Positions 26,129 through 34,680 are shown, counted from the stretch's first letter. The stretch is 64,000 nt of DNA from JABMMZ01 sp040403495 (GCA_040403495.1 JBBAKM010000008.1:1-64000); one strand, 5' to 3'. Notes: generated from the sequence alone by a model not told the origin. A program made the numbers and translations.

Positions 26129-26545
26129 ATGCCATATCCAGAAATGTTAGTTGCTCCAATGAGAGCCGAGTTAACCAATAATGGTTTTACTGAATTAAAA
26201 ACCCCCGAAGAGGTAGATGCTCATTTGAGCTCAGCAACCGGGGTAAGTTTAGTCGTTGTGAATTCAGTTTGCGGATGCGCTGCTGGTTCTGCCCGTCCAG
26301 GTATTGTTAGGTCCCTTAACAATGACAAAAAACCTGATAATCTATTTACTGTTTTTGCTGGTCAAGATACTGAAGCTGTTTCAAAAGCTAGAGAATATAT
26401 GTTGCCATTCCCTCCATCTTCTCCTTCTGCCGCTTTGTTCAAAGACGGTAAATTGGTCCATTTTATCCAAAGGTTAGAAGTGGAAGGTCACACCGCTGAC
26501 CAAGTCGCTGAAAATTTAAAGAATGCTTATAACAAGTATTGTTAA
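26129..26545 (+). CDS. Bacilliredoxin (BrxA/BrxB family)
   Basis: The 138-residue product belongs to the YphP/YqiW family. It starts MPYPEMLVAPMRAELTNNGF and carries the active-site motif CGCAAGSARPG (about 49-59), where the first Cys resolves mixed disulfides between proteins and bacillithiol. The fold is thioredoxin-like, and the later segments TVFAGQDTEAVSKAREYM and FPPSSPSAALFKDGKLVHF are typical. It points to bacillithiol use in this organism, which other Bacteroidota share, but no bacillithiol biosynthesis gene lies in the window. It is a single-gene unit between a repeat-filled spacer and a terminator at 26568-26600. Confidence 0.92.
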   Translation: MPYPEMLVAPMRAELTNNGFTELKTPEEVDAHLSSATGVSLVVVNSVCGCAAGSARPGIVRSLNNDKKPDNLFTVFAGQDTEAVSKAREYMLPFPPSSPSAALFKDGKLVHFIQRLEVEGHTADQVAENLKNAYNKYC

Positions 26546-26567
26546 TTAGATAAATTTATCTCTTTCT

Positions 26568-26600
26568 AAAAGGTCTTAACGAAAGTTAAGGCCTTTTTTT
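26568..26600 (+). terminator. Rho-independent terminator after bacilliredoxin
   Basis: A 13-bp stem (AAAAGGTCTTAAC / GTTAAGGCCTTTT, one T-G pair) with a GAAA tetraloop runs into seven T residues. It ends 49 bases before the convergent gene's stop. Confidence 0.85.
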
Positions 26601-26649
26601 ATAAAAGGAATAACTTTGTTGTTATTGACTTTCAATTAATTAAGTAGAG

Positions 26650-27519
26650 TTATATAAGATTGACCAGATTCGGCGCTACCAATAGTTCGGGGTTAACTTC
26701 ACATTTTATAGTGTTTATTTTTTTGAGAGAATACATGACATTTTCAAGCATTTTTTCACTCACATTCTGGTCGGTTGTCCATTCGGTACTATAAAACCAA
26801 TCGTAACTGTCTTCAAGTTTAAGGTTAAATCGATGATGTACTTCTTCAATGCTGTTTGGGGCTTTCATGAATTGTTTAGCCGAAAAATTGATAACTTGAT
26901 TTAGTGCTTTAATTTCTGGTGAATGGTTTTTGATTAAATCATTACTAGCAATCATTTGAAAGCAGGACCAAGGCGTAATAAATTCACCAATTCTTTTTAG
27001 CTGACCATCGTCTACACAAGGTTTAGTGGTGTATTTCTCCCAAAAAAACACCTGAGAATTGTTTTGTTTTAAAGAGAGTAGCGCGCCATCTAAGTTTTCA
27101 ACTAAGGCGAAGTCATCATCTTGAATAGATTTACCCCTGATTTCGGCATCAATAAGTGCCATTAAATGGCTTCCACTTCCTAATCTACTAATGGCATATT
27201 TTTTCCCTTCACATTCGCCAATAGTTTTCAAATTGGAGTTACAGCCAGTATGAATGCCCCAAATAAGAGGAGTACTAATGTATTGTTTTATGATTTTTGC
27301 TTCAAGTCCATTAATAATTGCTGCAACTACACCTTCAGTTAGTCCAACGGCAATATCAATCTCATTATTAGCGATCGCCTTAGTCATTGCGCCAGTTCCA
27401 GCAGGGAAATAGTGCCATTCGAGCTCAATGTTTTTGTTTTTGAAAAAGCCAAATTCATTAGCAAGAATTATAGGTAAATTAAAGTGTTCGGGCACACCGC
27501 CCATTCTTATTTTTAGCAT
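26650..27519 (-). CDS. Cytoplasmic NMT1/SsuA-like substrate-binding-fold protein
   Basis: I choose ATG 27519 (289 residues, MLKIRMGGVPEHFNLPI), since the residues before it do not match the fold. The chain follows the two-lobed periplasmic-binding-protein pattern of the NMT1/THI5-like group: ANEFGFFKNKNIELEWHYF, GTGAMTKAIANNEIDIAVGL, then AISRLGSGSHLMA in the second lobe. It has neither a signal peptide nor a lipobox, and no ABC permease or ATPase gene is near, so it is probably not a transporter component. A cytoplasmic enzyme or sensor using this fold is possible, as in THI5-type pyrimidine synthases, but the THI5 active-site motif is not evident. The ligand is unknown. Confidence 0.7.
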   Translation of the reverse strand: MLKIRMGGVPEHFNLPIILANEFGFFKNKNIELEWHYFPAGTGAMTKAIANNEIDIAVGLTEGVVAAIINGLEAKIIKQYISTPLIWGIHTGCNSNLKTIGECEGKKYAISRLGSGSHLMALIDAEIRGKSIQDDDFALVENLDGALLSLKQNNSQVFFWEKYTTKPCVDDGQLKRIGEFITPWSCFQMIASNDLIKNHSPEIKALNQVINFSAKQFMKAPNSIEEVHHRFNLKLEDSYDWFYSTEWTTDQNVSEKMLENVMYSLKKINTIKCEVNPELLVAPNLVNLI

Positions 27520-27622
27520 GTTTAATAGAGTAACAAAAAAACACTCTTTTGGTTTGAATTCAGGGTGAAACAATCACGGAAATAGGGTTAAATAGTATAA
27601 TTTGCAGAGAGTTAAAGTAAGG

Positions 27623-27653
27623 TTTGGTTTTTAAGATTAATTGATTATCTTTG
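27623..27653 (+). promoter_or_regulatory. Bacteroidota-type promoter of the rpsF-rpsR-rplI operon
   Basis: TTTG (27623-27626), a 19-base spacer and TATCTTTG (27646-27653) match the consensus exactly. The predicted start near 27660 gives a leader of about 26 bases before ATG 27686. Confidence 0.8.
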
Positions 27654-27685
27654 CAGCCCTTAAAAAAATAAATATACAAAAAAGT

Positions 27686-28060
27686 ATGAGTTTAGTTAAC
27701 TATGAATCTGCAATCATTTTAACACCCGTACTGTCTGAAGCGCAAATGCAAGAAGCGGTTAAAAGCTACAGACAGTTGGTTGCGGAGCACGGAGGCAAAA
27801 TGGTACATGAAACCAATTGGGGTTTGACCAAATTAGCTTATCCGATTAAAAAGAAATCAACCGGCTTCTATCATTTCTTTGAATTTCAGGCAAATCCTGA
27901 GTTCATCGCTAACTTAGAAACAGTTTATCGTAGAGATGAGCGAGTTTTAAGATTTTTAAACACCAAATTAGACAAACACGGTGTATTGTTTAATGAACGT
28001 AAACAAAAAGGAGAAATTGCACCAGCTCCAAAAATCGTAAAGGAGGACGCTAAAGTATGA
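27686..28060 (+). CDS. rpsF: Ribosomal protein bS6
   Basis: The 124-residue product begins MSLVNYESAIILTPVLSEAQ and continues with GGKMVHETNWGLTKLAYPIK and the strand TGFYHFFEFQA, all characteristic of bS6, which pairs with bS18 on the platform of the small subunit. I choose ATG 27686 because the longer frame would begin upstream of the promoter's -7 box. The C-terminal tail (residues about 105-124, KQKGEIAPAPKIVKEDAKV) is charged and disordered-looking. The 3' end overlaps rpsR by 4 bases and contains the Shine-Dalgarno of that gene. In Bacteroidota, bS6, bS18 and bS21 together shield the anti-Shine-Dalgarno end of 16S rRNA. Confidence 0.95.
   Translation: MSLVNYESAIILTPVLSEAQMQEAVKSYRQLVAEHGGKMVHETNWGLTKLAYPIKKKSTGFYHFFEFQANPEFIANLETVYRRDERVLRFLNTKLDKHGVLFNERKQKGEIAPAPKIVKEDAKV
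28039..28046 (+). promoter_or_regulatory. Strong Shine-Dalgarno ahead of rpsR
   Basis: AAAGGAGG is fully complementary to the 16S rRNA 3' end and stands 10 bases before ATG 28057. Most genes in this window lack any such site. In several Bacteroidota classes strong sites are known in front of bS18 or bS21 genes, where they are proposed to give self-regulation. Confidence 0.85.
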
Positions 28061-28326
28061 GTAAGCAAGCATCACAAGAAACTTTCGGTTTCAACACACA
28101 ACCAACCGTTATAAAAAAGAAATATTGTCGTTTCAAAAAACACAATATTAAGTATGTAGACTACAAAGACGCAAATTTCTTATTGAAATTTATGAATGAA
28201 CAAGGTAAAATTCTTCCAGGAAGAATCACCGGAACTTCAGATAAATACCAAAGAAAAGTGTCTACTGCAGTTAAACGTGCTCGTTTTATGGCTATTTTAC
28301 CTTATGTAGCTGACGGTTTAAAATAA
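28057..28326 (+). CDS. rpsR: Ribosomal protein bS18
   Basis: The 89-residue product has the bS18 core: KKKYCRFKKHNIKYVDYKD (about 20-38), LLKFMNEQGKILPGRITG, and the closing KYQRKVSTAVKRARFMAILP. It binds bS6 and the central domain of 16S rRNA. The ATG overlaps the rpsF stop by 4 bases (ATGA), which would allow coupled translation, yet there is also a strong Shine-Dalgarno 10 bases upstream. Because bS18 itself helps hide the anti-Shine-Dalgarno in Bacteroidota ribosomes, ribosomes poor in bS18 could favour this mRNA and restore the supply. Confidence 0.95.
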   Translation: MSKQASQETFGFNTQPTVIKKKYCRFKKHNIKYVDYKDANFLLKFMNEQGKILPGRITGTSDKYQRKVSTAVKRARFMAILPYVADGLK

Positions 28327-28333
28327 TTTTAAA

Positions 28334-28341
28334 AAAGGAGG
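28334..28341 (+). promoter_or_regulatory. Strong Shine-Dalgarno ahead of rplI
   Basis: AAAGGAGG stands 8 bases before ATG 28350, in the 23-base gap after rpsR. It is the second full-strength site in the same operon. Confidence 0.8.
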
Positions 28342-28349
28342 ATTAAAAA

Positions 28350-28802
28350 ATGTCAAACATGAAATTAATTTTAACCCAAGATGTTAGAAATCTTGGACAT
28401 AAAGATGATGTTGTTAGTGTTCGTCCAGGATATGGAAGAAATTACTTAATTCCACAAGGAATGGCTAAATTAGCAACTTCGTCTGCACTTAAAATGTTAG
28501 CAGAAGATGTTAAACAACGTGCATTCAAACAAGAAAAAATCAAAAAAGATGCTGAAGCTCTTTCTGTAAAACTTGAAGGAATCAAAGTGATTCTTAAAGC
28601 TAAAACAGGAACAAGTGGAAAAATCTTCGGTTCTATCACAACTCTACAAGTTTCTAATGCTCTTAAAGACATGGGAATTGAAGTTGATAGAAGAAAAATT
28701 GTTTTTACTGAAGAGCCTAAAGCAATTGGTGAATACAAAGCAAATATCAATCTTCACAAAGAGGTTACCAAATCTATCGATGTGGATGTTGTTGCTGAAT
28801 AA
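28350..28802 (+). CDS. rplI: Ribosomal protein bL9
   Basis: The 150-residue product begins with MKLILTQDVRNLGHKDDVV and continues VRPGYGRNYLIPQGMA, the signature of bL9's N-terminal RNA-binding domain. A long connecting helix (about 45-80) and the C-terminal domain (GSITTLQVSNALKDMGIEVD and later) follow, so the protein is full length. bL9 sits at the base of the L1 stalk and affects frame maintenance. It is the last gene of the three-gene ribosomal operon and is closed by a terminator at 28825-28857. A strong Shine-Dalgarno precedes it, which is unusual for this phylum. Confidence 0.95.
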   Translation: MSNMKLILTQDVRNLGHKDDVVSVRPGYGRNYLIPQGMAKLATSSALKMLAEDVKQRAFKQEKIKKDAEALSVKLEGIKVILKAKTGTSGKIFGSITTLQVSNALKDMGIEVDRRKIVFTEEPKAIGEYKANINLHKEVTKSIDVDVVAE

Positions 28803-28824
28803 TTGATTTTCAATACAACTTTTT

Positions 28825-28857
28825 AAAAAAGGGATGAAATTTTTTCATCCCTTTTTT
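28825..28857 (+). terminator. Rho-independent terminator of the ribosomal operon
   Basis: A 15-bp stem (AAAAAAGGGATGAAA / TTTCATCCCTTTTTT) with a 3-base loop ends in a T run, 22 bases after the rplI stop. Confidence 0.85.
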
Positions 28858-28878
28858 CGTTTTCATTATTTCTAAGCT

Positions 28879-28886
28879 TATCTTTG
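28879..28886 (+). promoter_or_regulatory. Candidate -7 box of the TraB/GumN-type gene
   Basis: TATCTTTG matches TANNTTTG and ends 10 bases before ATG 28897, implying a very short leader. The -33 region is T-rich without a clear TTTG. Confidence 0.4.
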
Positions 28887-28896
28887 AACTTCTGTT

Positions 28897-31800
28897 ATGT
28901 TAAAAAAACTCTTCATCTTTATCTCTCTATTGATTGTTTCTAACATGAGCTACGCTCAACTTAATAATCAAAAAGGCCTTTTATGGCAAATTACTGGCAA
29001 TGGGCTTAAAAAGCCAAGTTATGTCTATGGCACTATGCACGTAAGTCAGAAAATTGCCTTTCACTTAGGCGATTCCTTTTACATTGCCCTTTCTAAGTCT
29101 GATGTTGTTGCTTTGGAACAAAATCTAGACAGTGTCATTCACAAATGGATTACCGATGATGAAGAGGCCTCTGAAGTTAATAAGGTTGAAGAAAAAAGTA
29201 CTTATGGTTTTCTTAATCTCTATACTTTTGGATTAAGTAGCTATAACAAAAAATTGATAGCTAAGAAATTGAGCGCCGAAGCCCGCGAAGTTAATTATTT
29301 ACTTAAAAGAGGTGATCAAGATGATTTTGAAGAAGATGCTTGGCTCGATTTATACATATACCAATTGGCCAAAAAAATGGGTAAGGATTTTACAGGTGTT
29401 GAAGGGTTTGAAGAAAGCCGTGAATTAGTGAAAATAGCAGCCAAAGAACCTAAAGATGCAAAACCTAAAAAGAAATTCAAAAGAAGTACTTATCAACTGA
29501 GACAACAAATGGGAGATGCCTATCGCAAAGGGGATATTTACATGATTGATTCTATTGATAGAATGACCGAAAGTGAACACTATTTGGAATACATGCTTTA
29601 CAAACGCAATGCAAATATGGTTCGTCGAATGGATTCTATAATGAAGTTAGGTAAAGTCTTGTTTACAGGTGTTGGTTGTGCCCACTTGCCGGGTGACAAA
29701 GGAGTACTAAATATGCTAATAGCGCAAGGATATAAAGTTAGAGCTGTGCAAAGTATCGCAAAGGAAAAAAGCAAAATGGCTAAAAAGTTTGAAGAGAAAA
29801 ACTACGTCCATAAATACAATACTTTTACTTCCGACGATGGCTTAATTTCTGCCTCTTTGCCTTCAAGATTGTCACAAATTAATGACAACAACTATTTTAC
29901 AACATACCTTTCTCCCGATTTGGCCAATAGTCACTATTTTCAAATCGAAAAAATAAAATCGAATGCAATCTTCTCGGGAAAATCGCCTGAAGATATTTTA
30001 GAAGAAATCGATACGATGATTTTCGAAAATATTCCTGGTGAAATAACCAACAGAAGGGCCATTATGTCCAACGGTTTTAAAGGGATTGAAATAGTAACTA
30101 AACTGAAAACAGGTGATTTGAATCGTTTTCACATTCTTGCTTCACCATTCAATATCTACATAGTTAGATTGTCAGGGAAAAAGAATTTTGCGATTTCTAA
30201 GGATGCTAATAATTTCTTTAATTCATTGAAAATTAATGAAGGCCAAAATCTGAATTGGAACCCTACAAGTAGTCCTGATAGTGTTTTTAATATACAACTC
30301 CCTGTTTATAACAAAGCGACTAAGTTTGCTTCAATTAATAAAGCTGACCCATCCTATGAACATTTGGTTTATGAAAAAAACACAGGAAATACCTATCTAA
30401 TTAAACAATTGGAAGTTGTTAATCAAAATTATTTGGAAGAAGATACTTTCGAATTACATGTAATGTCTTTAGGATTTGCTTCAACGGATAATTTTAAACC
30501 AATTAATCGCCAGTTTATACAATTAGAGGGTTACCAAGGCATGGATGTAACTTATGAAAACAAACTTAAAAATAAAATTCTGGCCCGTTTTGTTTTAGTA
30601 GGAACAAGATACTTAATGTTTGTGCTAAGACCTTCACAAGAAGCCGATTTTAACCATATTTTCTTCAAGTCAATTTCTTTTAATCAAAGACCCAAATATC
30701 AGTATTTTGAATATTCAGATACTTTAATGCATTTTAAAGTAAAAACCCCAATCAATCCAAGTTTAGTAAAAGAAAGTTCTAATGATGACTACTATGGTTA
30801 TGAACCTGTTGATGACGATGAAAAAAAACGCAAAGATTTTTATCAAGGTTCCTACAATGAAATGTATTTTATTCCTGAAAATACCCACGATTTTATAGCC
30901 GTAAAAAGATACCAATATGGGTACTATGAAAATCAAGGTAAATTGCCAACGGCGTACTACAATTCTTGGAAAAAAACAGCTTCTTTAAAAGTGACAGGTG
31001 AGAGTTATTTTGAAAAGAATGGGGTTAAATACAGCTTGTTTTCATACACTGATACCAACACCCATCGCATCATCAAAGTGCTTAATTCTTTGAGTGGGAT
31101 TAATCGTTATTATGTTGAAGCATACACTGACTCAATTAAAGGGAATAGTGATTTTGTAAATACATTTATCAATACTTTTGAAATTGTTGATACCGCTCGT
31201 AAAGGAGATATTTTTGAGAAAAAAGGCTACCGTTTTATCCAGGATTTTGTAAGTAAAGACAGTATCAAAAGAAAGTCAAGTATCAGCTATTTAGAAGATA
31301 TTGAGTTTACTAAAAAAGATTTTAAAGATTTGTGTAACATCATTGATACCATTTCTATGAAAGGAGATGCTGCCCCAATAAGAACCTCACTGATTGAAAA
31401 GTTAAGTGCAATTGACAGCGCATCTGACATAACAATTCCTTATTTGCAAAAATTGTATAATCGCTTTTCAGACACTGCTTATTTACAAATCGTTATTTTA
31501 AAAGCAATAGCGTCTCAAAAAAACAGTATTGCTTATCAAACCATTAAACCCATTCTTGCCAATGATTTGCCAATCTCGGATGATGAAGATGAAATGGAAT
31601 CTATGCTTTATGCCTTTTCTGATTCATTAAAATTGACTAAACAAATATTGCCTGAATTAATTGCTTTAACCAGTATTTATGAATACCGAAATACCGCTTA
31701 TAGAATGTTGTCTATAATGAAGGATAGTGGAATTATCAATGAAAAAGATTATGCCAATATTCATGACAGATTAGTGTTTGAAACCACTATTGAATACAAG

Positions 31801-32589
31801 CGGATGATGGCAGCTTTGACTAAGGATGATAATGCCGAAAATGTCTACGAAACGAGGTCGTTTTATAATATGATGGGGTATAAAATTCCTGAAAAAAACA
31901 ATAATGAAAGCTATGATGATGGTGGTTTTTATTCTTACGATTTGTTGTCAGACATTCTTGATTTGTCTCTTCCGCTTTATAATAAAAGTAATCCTCTTAA
32001 AGTAGTTGTAAATAAAATTTTAACCATCACCAATAATACTAAGCGATTAAGCCTTATGCCTGTTTTACTTAAATATGATTTGTATTTCCACGATTCTGTT
32101 TACATGTCATTGGCAAAAAACAAAGACACACGCAATGAATTATATTCCATTTTGCATCATGCTAAAAAGTTAAATAAGTTTCCTAAGGAGTATCTTAACC
32201 AAAAAGATTTCGTATTAGCTGAGTTATATGCCATCTCAAGTGAGTATAATAAAATTGATACGGTTGAGTTTCTATCAACCCAAACACTTATTTTAGGTAA
32301 AGACACAAGTTTGGTTTATATGTACAAATTTCAAGTTGAAGAAGAACCAAATTGGTATTTGTATGTCTCTTCATCATTGCCAAACGATACGACACAATTA
32401 AATACAGATTTGAGTAAGGTGTTGTTTGAAAGAGAATTTAGAATGATCAGCCCTTCTGAAACAATAGAAGAAGTTTACGCCTCAATAATGTTTGAAACAT
32501 TAATGGCATACAAACGCACAAGTAACGGTGGTTACTATAACCAATATGCTAATTCCAGAAGGTACAGAAGCTCTTTTAGCAGATATTAA
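28897..32589 (+). CDS. Large exported protein with N-terminal TraB/GumN (TIKI-like) domain
   Basis: The 1230-residue product has a signal peptide (about 1-20, ending MSYAQ). Residues about 25-290 form a TraB/GumN domain, the group related to TIKI proteases: GLLWQITGNGLKKPSYVYGT, then MH with the first conserved His, an ALEQNLDS segment, and VLFTGVGCAHLPGDKGVLN with the second motif near residue 255. The usual family member is about 290 residues, so some 900 residues are extra. They include three or four beta-rich repeats that resemble one another (around FTSDDGLISASLPSRL, YFEYSDTLMHFKVKTP) and then a helical repeat-like stretch (about 800-1150). Their function is not known to me. The gene ends in a 4-base overlap with convergent hemW. 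Confidence 0.8.
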   Translation: MLKKLFIFISLLIVSNMSYAQLNNQKGLLWQITGNGLKKPSYVYGTMHVSQKIAFHLGDSFYIALSKSDVVALEQNLDSVIHKWITDDEEASEVNKVEEKSTYGFLNLYTFGLSSYNKKLIAKKLSAEAREVNYLLKRGDQDDFEEDAWLDLYIYQLAKKMGKDFTGVEGFEESRELVKIAAKEPKDAKPKKKFKRSTYQLRQQMGDAYRKGDIYMIDSIDRMTESEHYLEYMLYKRNANMVRRMDSIMKLGKVLFTGVGCAHLPGDKGVLNMLIAQGYKVRAVQSIAKEKSKMAKKFEEKNYVHKYNTFTSDDGLISASLPSRLSQINDNNYFTTYLSPDLANSHYFQIEKIKSNAIFSGKSPEDILEEIDTMIFENIPGEITNRRAIMSNGFKGIEIVTKLKTGDLNRFHILASPFNIYIVRLSGKKNFAISKDANNFFNSLKINEGQNLNWNPTSSPDSVFNIQLPVYNKATKFASINKADPSYEHLVYEKNTGNTYLIKQLEVVNQNYLEEDTFELHVMSLGFASTDNFKPINRQFIQLEGYQGMDVTYENKLKNKILARFVLVGTRYLMFVLRPSQEADFNHIFFKSISFNQRPKYQYFEYSDTLMHFKVKTPINPSLVKESSNDDYYGYEPVDDDEKKRKDFYQGSYNEMYFIPENTHDFIAVKRYQYGYYENQGKLPTAYYNSWKKTASLKVTGESYFEKNGVKYSLFSYTDTNTHRIIKVLNSLSGINRYYVEAYTDSIKGNSDFVNTFINTFEIVDTARKGDIFEKKGYRFIQDFVSKDSIKRKSSISYLEDIEFTKKDFKDLCNIIDTISMKGDAAPIRTSLIEKLSAIDSASDITIPYLQKLYNRFSDTAYLQIVILKAIASQKNSIAYQTIKPILANDLPISDDEDEMESMLYAFSDSLKLTKQILPELIALTSIYEYRNTAYRMLSIMKDSGIINEKDYANIHDRLVFETTIEYKRMMAALTKDDNAENVYETRSFYNMMGYKIPEKNNNESYDDGGFYSYDLLSDILDLSLPLYNKSNPLKVVVNKILTITNNTKRLSLMPVLLKYDLYFHDSVYMSLAKNKDTRNELYSILHHAKKLNKFPKEYLNQKDFVLAELYAISSEYNKIDTVEFLSTQTLILGKDTSLVYMYKFQVEEEPNWYLYVSSSLPNDTTQLNTDLSKVLFEREFRMISPSETIEEVYASIMFETLMAYKRTSNGGYYNQYANSRRYRSSFSRY

Positions 32590-33698
32590 ACAAACAGCTT
32601 TGATGCTATAGCATCGGCATATAACATCCCTTTAGGACTTAATTTTAAGGCTTTGTCATTTAAAAAGACAAAGCCTTTTTTTATTTCTTCAGTTAATTGT
32701 TTTTTTAGGTCATCTACTTGAATGTCTAATTCATTCAATTTCTCAATATTTATGCCATCGCTCGTCCTTAAGCTAGTCATTAGGTATTCATTGATTCTAT
32801 TTTCTTTGCTCAATTGTTCTTCTTCAAACGGTCGTTTATTTATGGACAGTGATTCTATATACTGTTTAATGTCAGAAATATTCCAACTACGCGTAATCAG
32901 ATTGTATGAATGGGCAGATGGTCCAATGCCAATATATGGTTCTCCAGCCCAATAGGAAGAGTTGTGCTTTGCTTTTTTGCCTCTTAATGCATAATTGCTG
33001 ATTTCATAATGCTCATATAGGTTTTCTTGAAGAATACTATCTGCCATTTCAAATTGTTCGGCACTTAAATCATCATTGGAACTTGGATATTGTCCTCTTT
33101 TAATCAGTTTTTCCCAAGGTGTGTTTGGTTCAAGTGTTAATCCATAACATGAAATATGATGAACCCCTAATGCAATAGTTTTATTTAAATTGCTCAGCCA
33201 TTGTTCATGGGTTGAATTGGGAATTCCAAAAATTAAATCAATACTAACTTCAAAGTTGAGTTTTAAAGCCTCTTTAATAGAAGATTCAGCCTCTTCGCTA
33301 TTGTGAGCCCTGTTCATCCATTTGAGATGGGAATCGAAAAAGCTTTGAACGCCTATACTCAATCGGTTTATCCCCAATGATTTCCACTGATTAAGTCGTT
33401 CTAAGTTAATATCATCTGGATTAGCCTCTAGTGTAACCTCAGCGATTTCAGTTAAATCATAGTTTGCTTTTACCGACTTTATTATTTGTTCGAGATAGTT
33501 AAATTCAAGATAGGAGGGAGTGCCTCCTCCAAAATAAAGTGTTTTGATAGGTTCTGTGATTTCATTGTTGCGTAATTCTATTTCTTTAACGAGGGCATCT
33601 ACCAATAGTGATTGGTTTTTTTTGCCTTTTTCGAAGTAAAAATTACAATAAATGCACGCTTGTTTACAAAAGGGGATGTGAATATAAATGCCTGCCAT
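32586..33698 (-). CDS. hemW: Radical SAM haem chaperone HemW
   Basis: I choose ATG 33698 (370 residues, MAGIYIHIPF). The radical SAM cluster motif is C11-C15-C18 in CKQACIYCNF; the residue after the last Cys is F-preceded N rather than the fourth Cys of HemN, which marks HemW. LYFGGGTPSYL and SIGVQSFFDSHLKWMNRAH are also typical, and the C-terminal HemN_C-like domain (about 285-365) is complete. HemW inserts haem into target proteins such as respiratory enzymes, fitting a genome with the haem-rich complex III in this window. It is convergent with the TraB/GumN-type gene, overlapping it by 4 bases, and carries that gene's terminator within its own coding sequence. Confidence 0.9.
   Translation of the reverse strand: MAGIYIHIPFCKQACIYCNFYFEKGKKNQSLLVDALVKEIELRNNEITEPIKTLYFGGGTPSYLEFNYLEQIIKSVKANYDLTEIAEVTLEANPDDINLERLNQWKSLGINRLSIGVQSFFDSHLKWMNRAHNSEEAESSIKEALKLNFEVSIDLIFGIPNSTHEQWLSNLNKTIALGVHHISCYGLTLEPNTPWEKLIKRGQYPSSNDDLSAEQFEMADSILQENLYEHYEISNYALRGKKAKHNSSYWAGEPYIGIGPSAHSYNLITRSWNISDIKQYIESLSINKRPFEEEQLSKENRINEYLMTSLRTSDGINIEKLNELDIQVDDLKKQLTEEIKKGFVFLNDKALKLSPKGMLYADAIASKLFV
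32647..32682 (+). terminator. Plus-strand terminator embedded in the hemW coding sequence
   Basis: A perfect 11-bp stem (AAGGCTTTGTC / GACAAAGCCTT), a 9-base loop and a T run lie 58 bases after the stop of the TraB/GumN-type gene, within the last 100 bases of hemW. Read on the minus strand it has no T run, so it should act on the plus strand only. Confidence 0.75.
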
Positions 33699-33841
33699 TT
33701 TAAAAGGCAAAGTAAAGGCAATTAAATTACATTTCGACTGAAAATGAGCACTTAAATCTCAGTTTTTTGAAAATAAAATAAAGATTTATTTGGGTTTTAA
33801 GGAAAAAATATGCTTAATTTGTTAAAAATAAATAAAATAGT

Positions 33842-34648
33842 ATGGCTACAATCAACAAAATTCTCGTGCCATTTGCCAATTCTCCATCCGCAATTGGTGC
33901 TCTTAAAACTGCAATCTCAATTTCAAAACTTTTGAATTCTAAATTGTACATTATTCATGTTGTAACGTCTTTGTCTGAGTCAAATATTATTGACCAAATC
34001 AGAGAAGTTTGCAACGCCGAAAATGCACAGTTTACATTTATTGAAAGAAGTGGGCAAATCCACAAAGAAATTATCAAAGCCGAAGTCGAATTAAGTATTG
34101 ACTTAATTGTGATGGGTGCTTATGGTGTTTCTGGTTGGCAACAATTGTGGGTAGGTAGCAATGCTTTCAAAGTAGTAAGTACTTCGCATTGTCCTGTTTT
34201 AACTTTACAGGGTGATGTGTCTTCTTTTGTTGGATTCTCCAAAATTATGTTGCCTTTGGATGACAGTGACGAAACCAGACAAAAAATCAATCACGTTAAA
34301 TTATTTGCAAAAGCATTTGATGCAGATGTGTTGATTTTTAATGTTTCTAAAGTGATGAAAGAAGAGTCTAGAGTTAAGTTAGCTAAATATGCTCATCAGG
34401 TAGAAGAATTGTTGAGTAAGGAAGGGATAAAAACAACCTTTGATGAAAGTTATGGTAACAATGTTGCCGAGGATTGTATCAAATTTGCCCAAATGCATAA
34501 ATGTGACTTGATAACAATTATGACGGAAACAGAAAATACAAATAGTTTTTTTATGGGCACCTATGCACAACAATTGGTAAGCACATCTACAATACCTGTT
34601 TTAACGATTCACTCTCGTTCGGTTACTAAATTACAAAGTTTAGCATAG
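33842..34648 (+). CDS. Tandem universal stress protein
   Basis: The 268-residue product carries two UspA domains (about 3-140 and 145-262). The first ends with the ATP-binding loop GAYGVSGWQQLWVGS, which fits the G-2x-G-9x-G-S pattern. In the second the matching loop (TENTNSFFMGTYAQQLV) has lost it, so only one nucleotide site is likely. Tandem Usp proteins are cytoplasmic and are often induced by starvation, low oxygen or redox stress. The gene is transcribed alone; I see no exact promoter match in the 140 bases upstream. A palindrome (34663) just after the stop could serve as a transcript-end hairpin. Confidence 0.88.
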   Translation: MATINKILVPFANSPSAIGALKTAISISKLLNSKLYIIHVVTSLSESNIIDQIREVCNAENAQFTFIERSGQIHKEIIKAEVELSIDLIVMGAYGVSGWQQLWVGSNAFKVVSTSHCPVLTLQGDVSSFVGFSKIMLPLDDSDETRQKINHVKLFAKAFDADVLIFNVSKVMKEESRVKLAKYAHQVEELLSKEGIKTTFDESYGNNVAEDCIKFAQMHKCDLITIMTETENTNSFFMGTYAQQLVSTSTIPVLTIHSRSVTKLQSLA

Positions 34649-34662
34649 AGTATGGTTAATTG

Positions 34663-34680
34663 TCCCGATAGCTATCGGGA
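34663..34680. repeat. 18-bp palindrome flanked by 5-bp direct repeats
   Basis: TCCCGATAGCTATCGGGA with AATTG on both sides (34658-34662 and 34681-34685), inside another heptamer tract. Confidence 0.9.

Noticed and set aside
34663..34680. The 18-bp palindrome as a plain terminator of the stress protein gene
   Set aside because: It lacks a T run and recurs at sites where no gene ends, with insertion-like borders.
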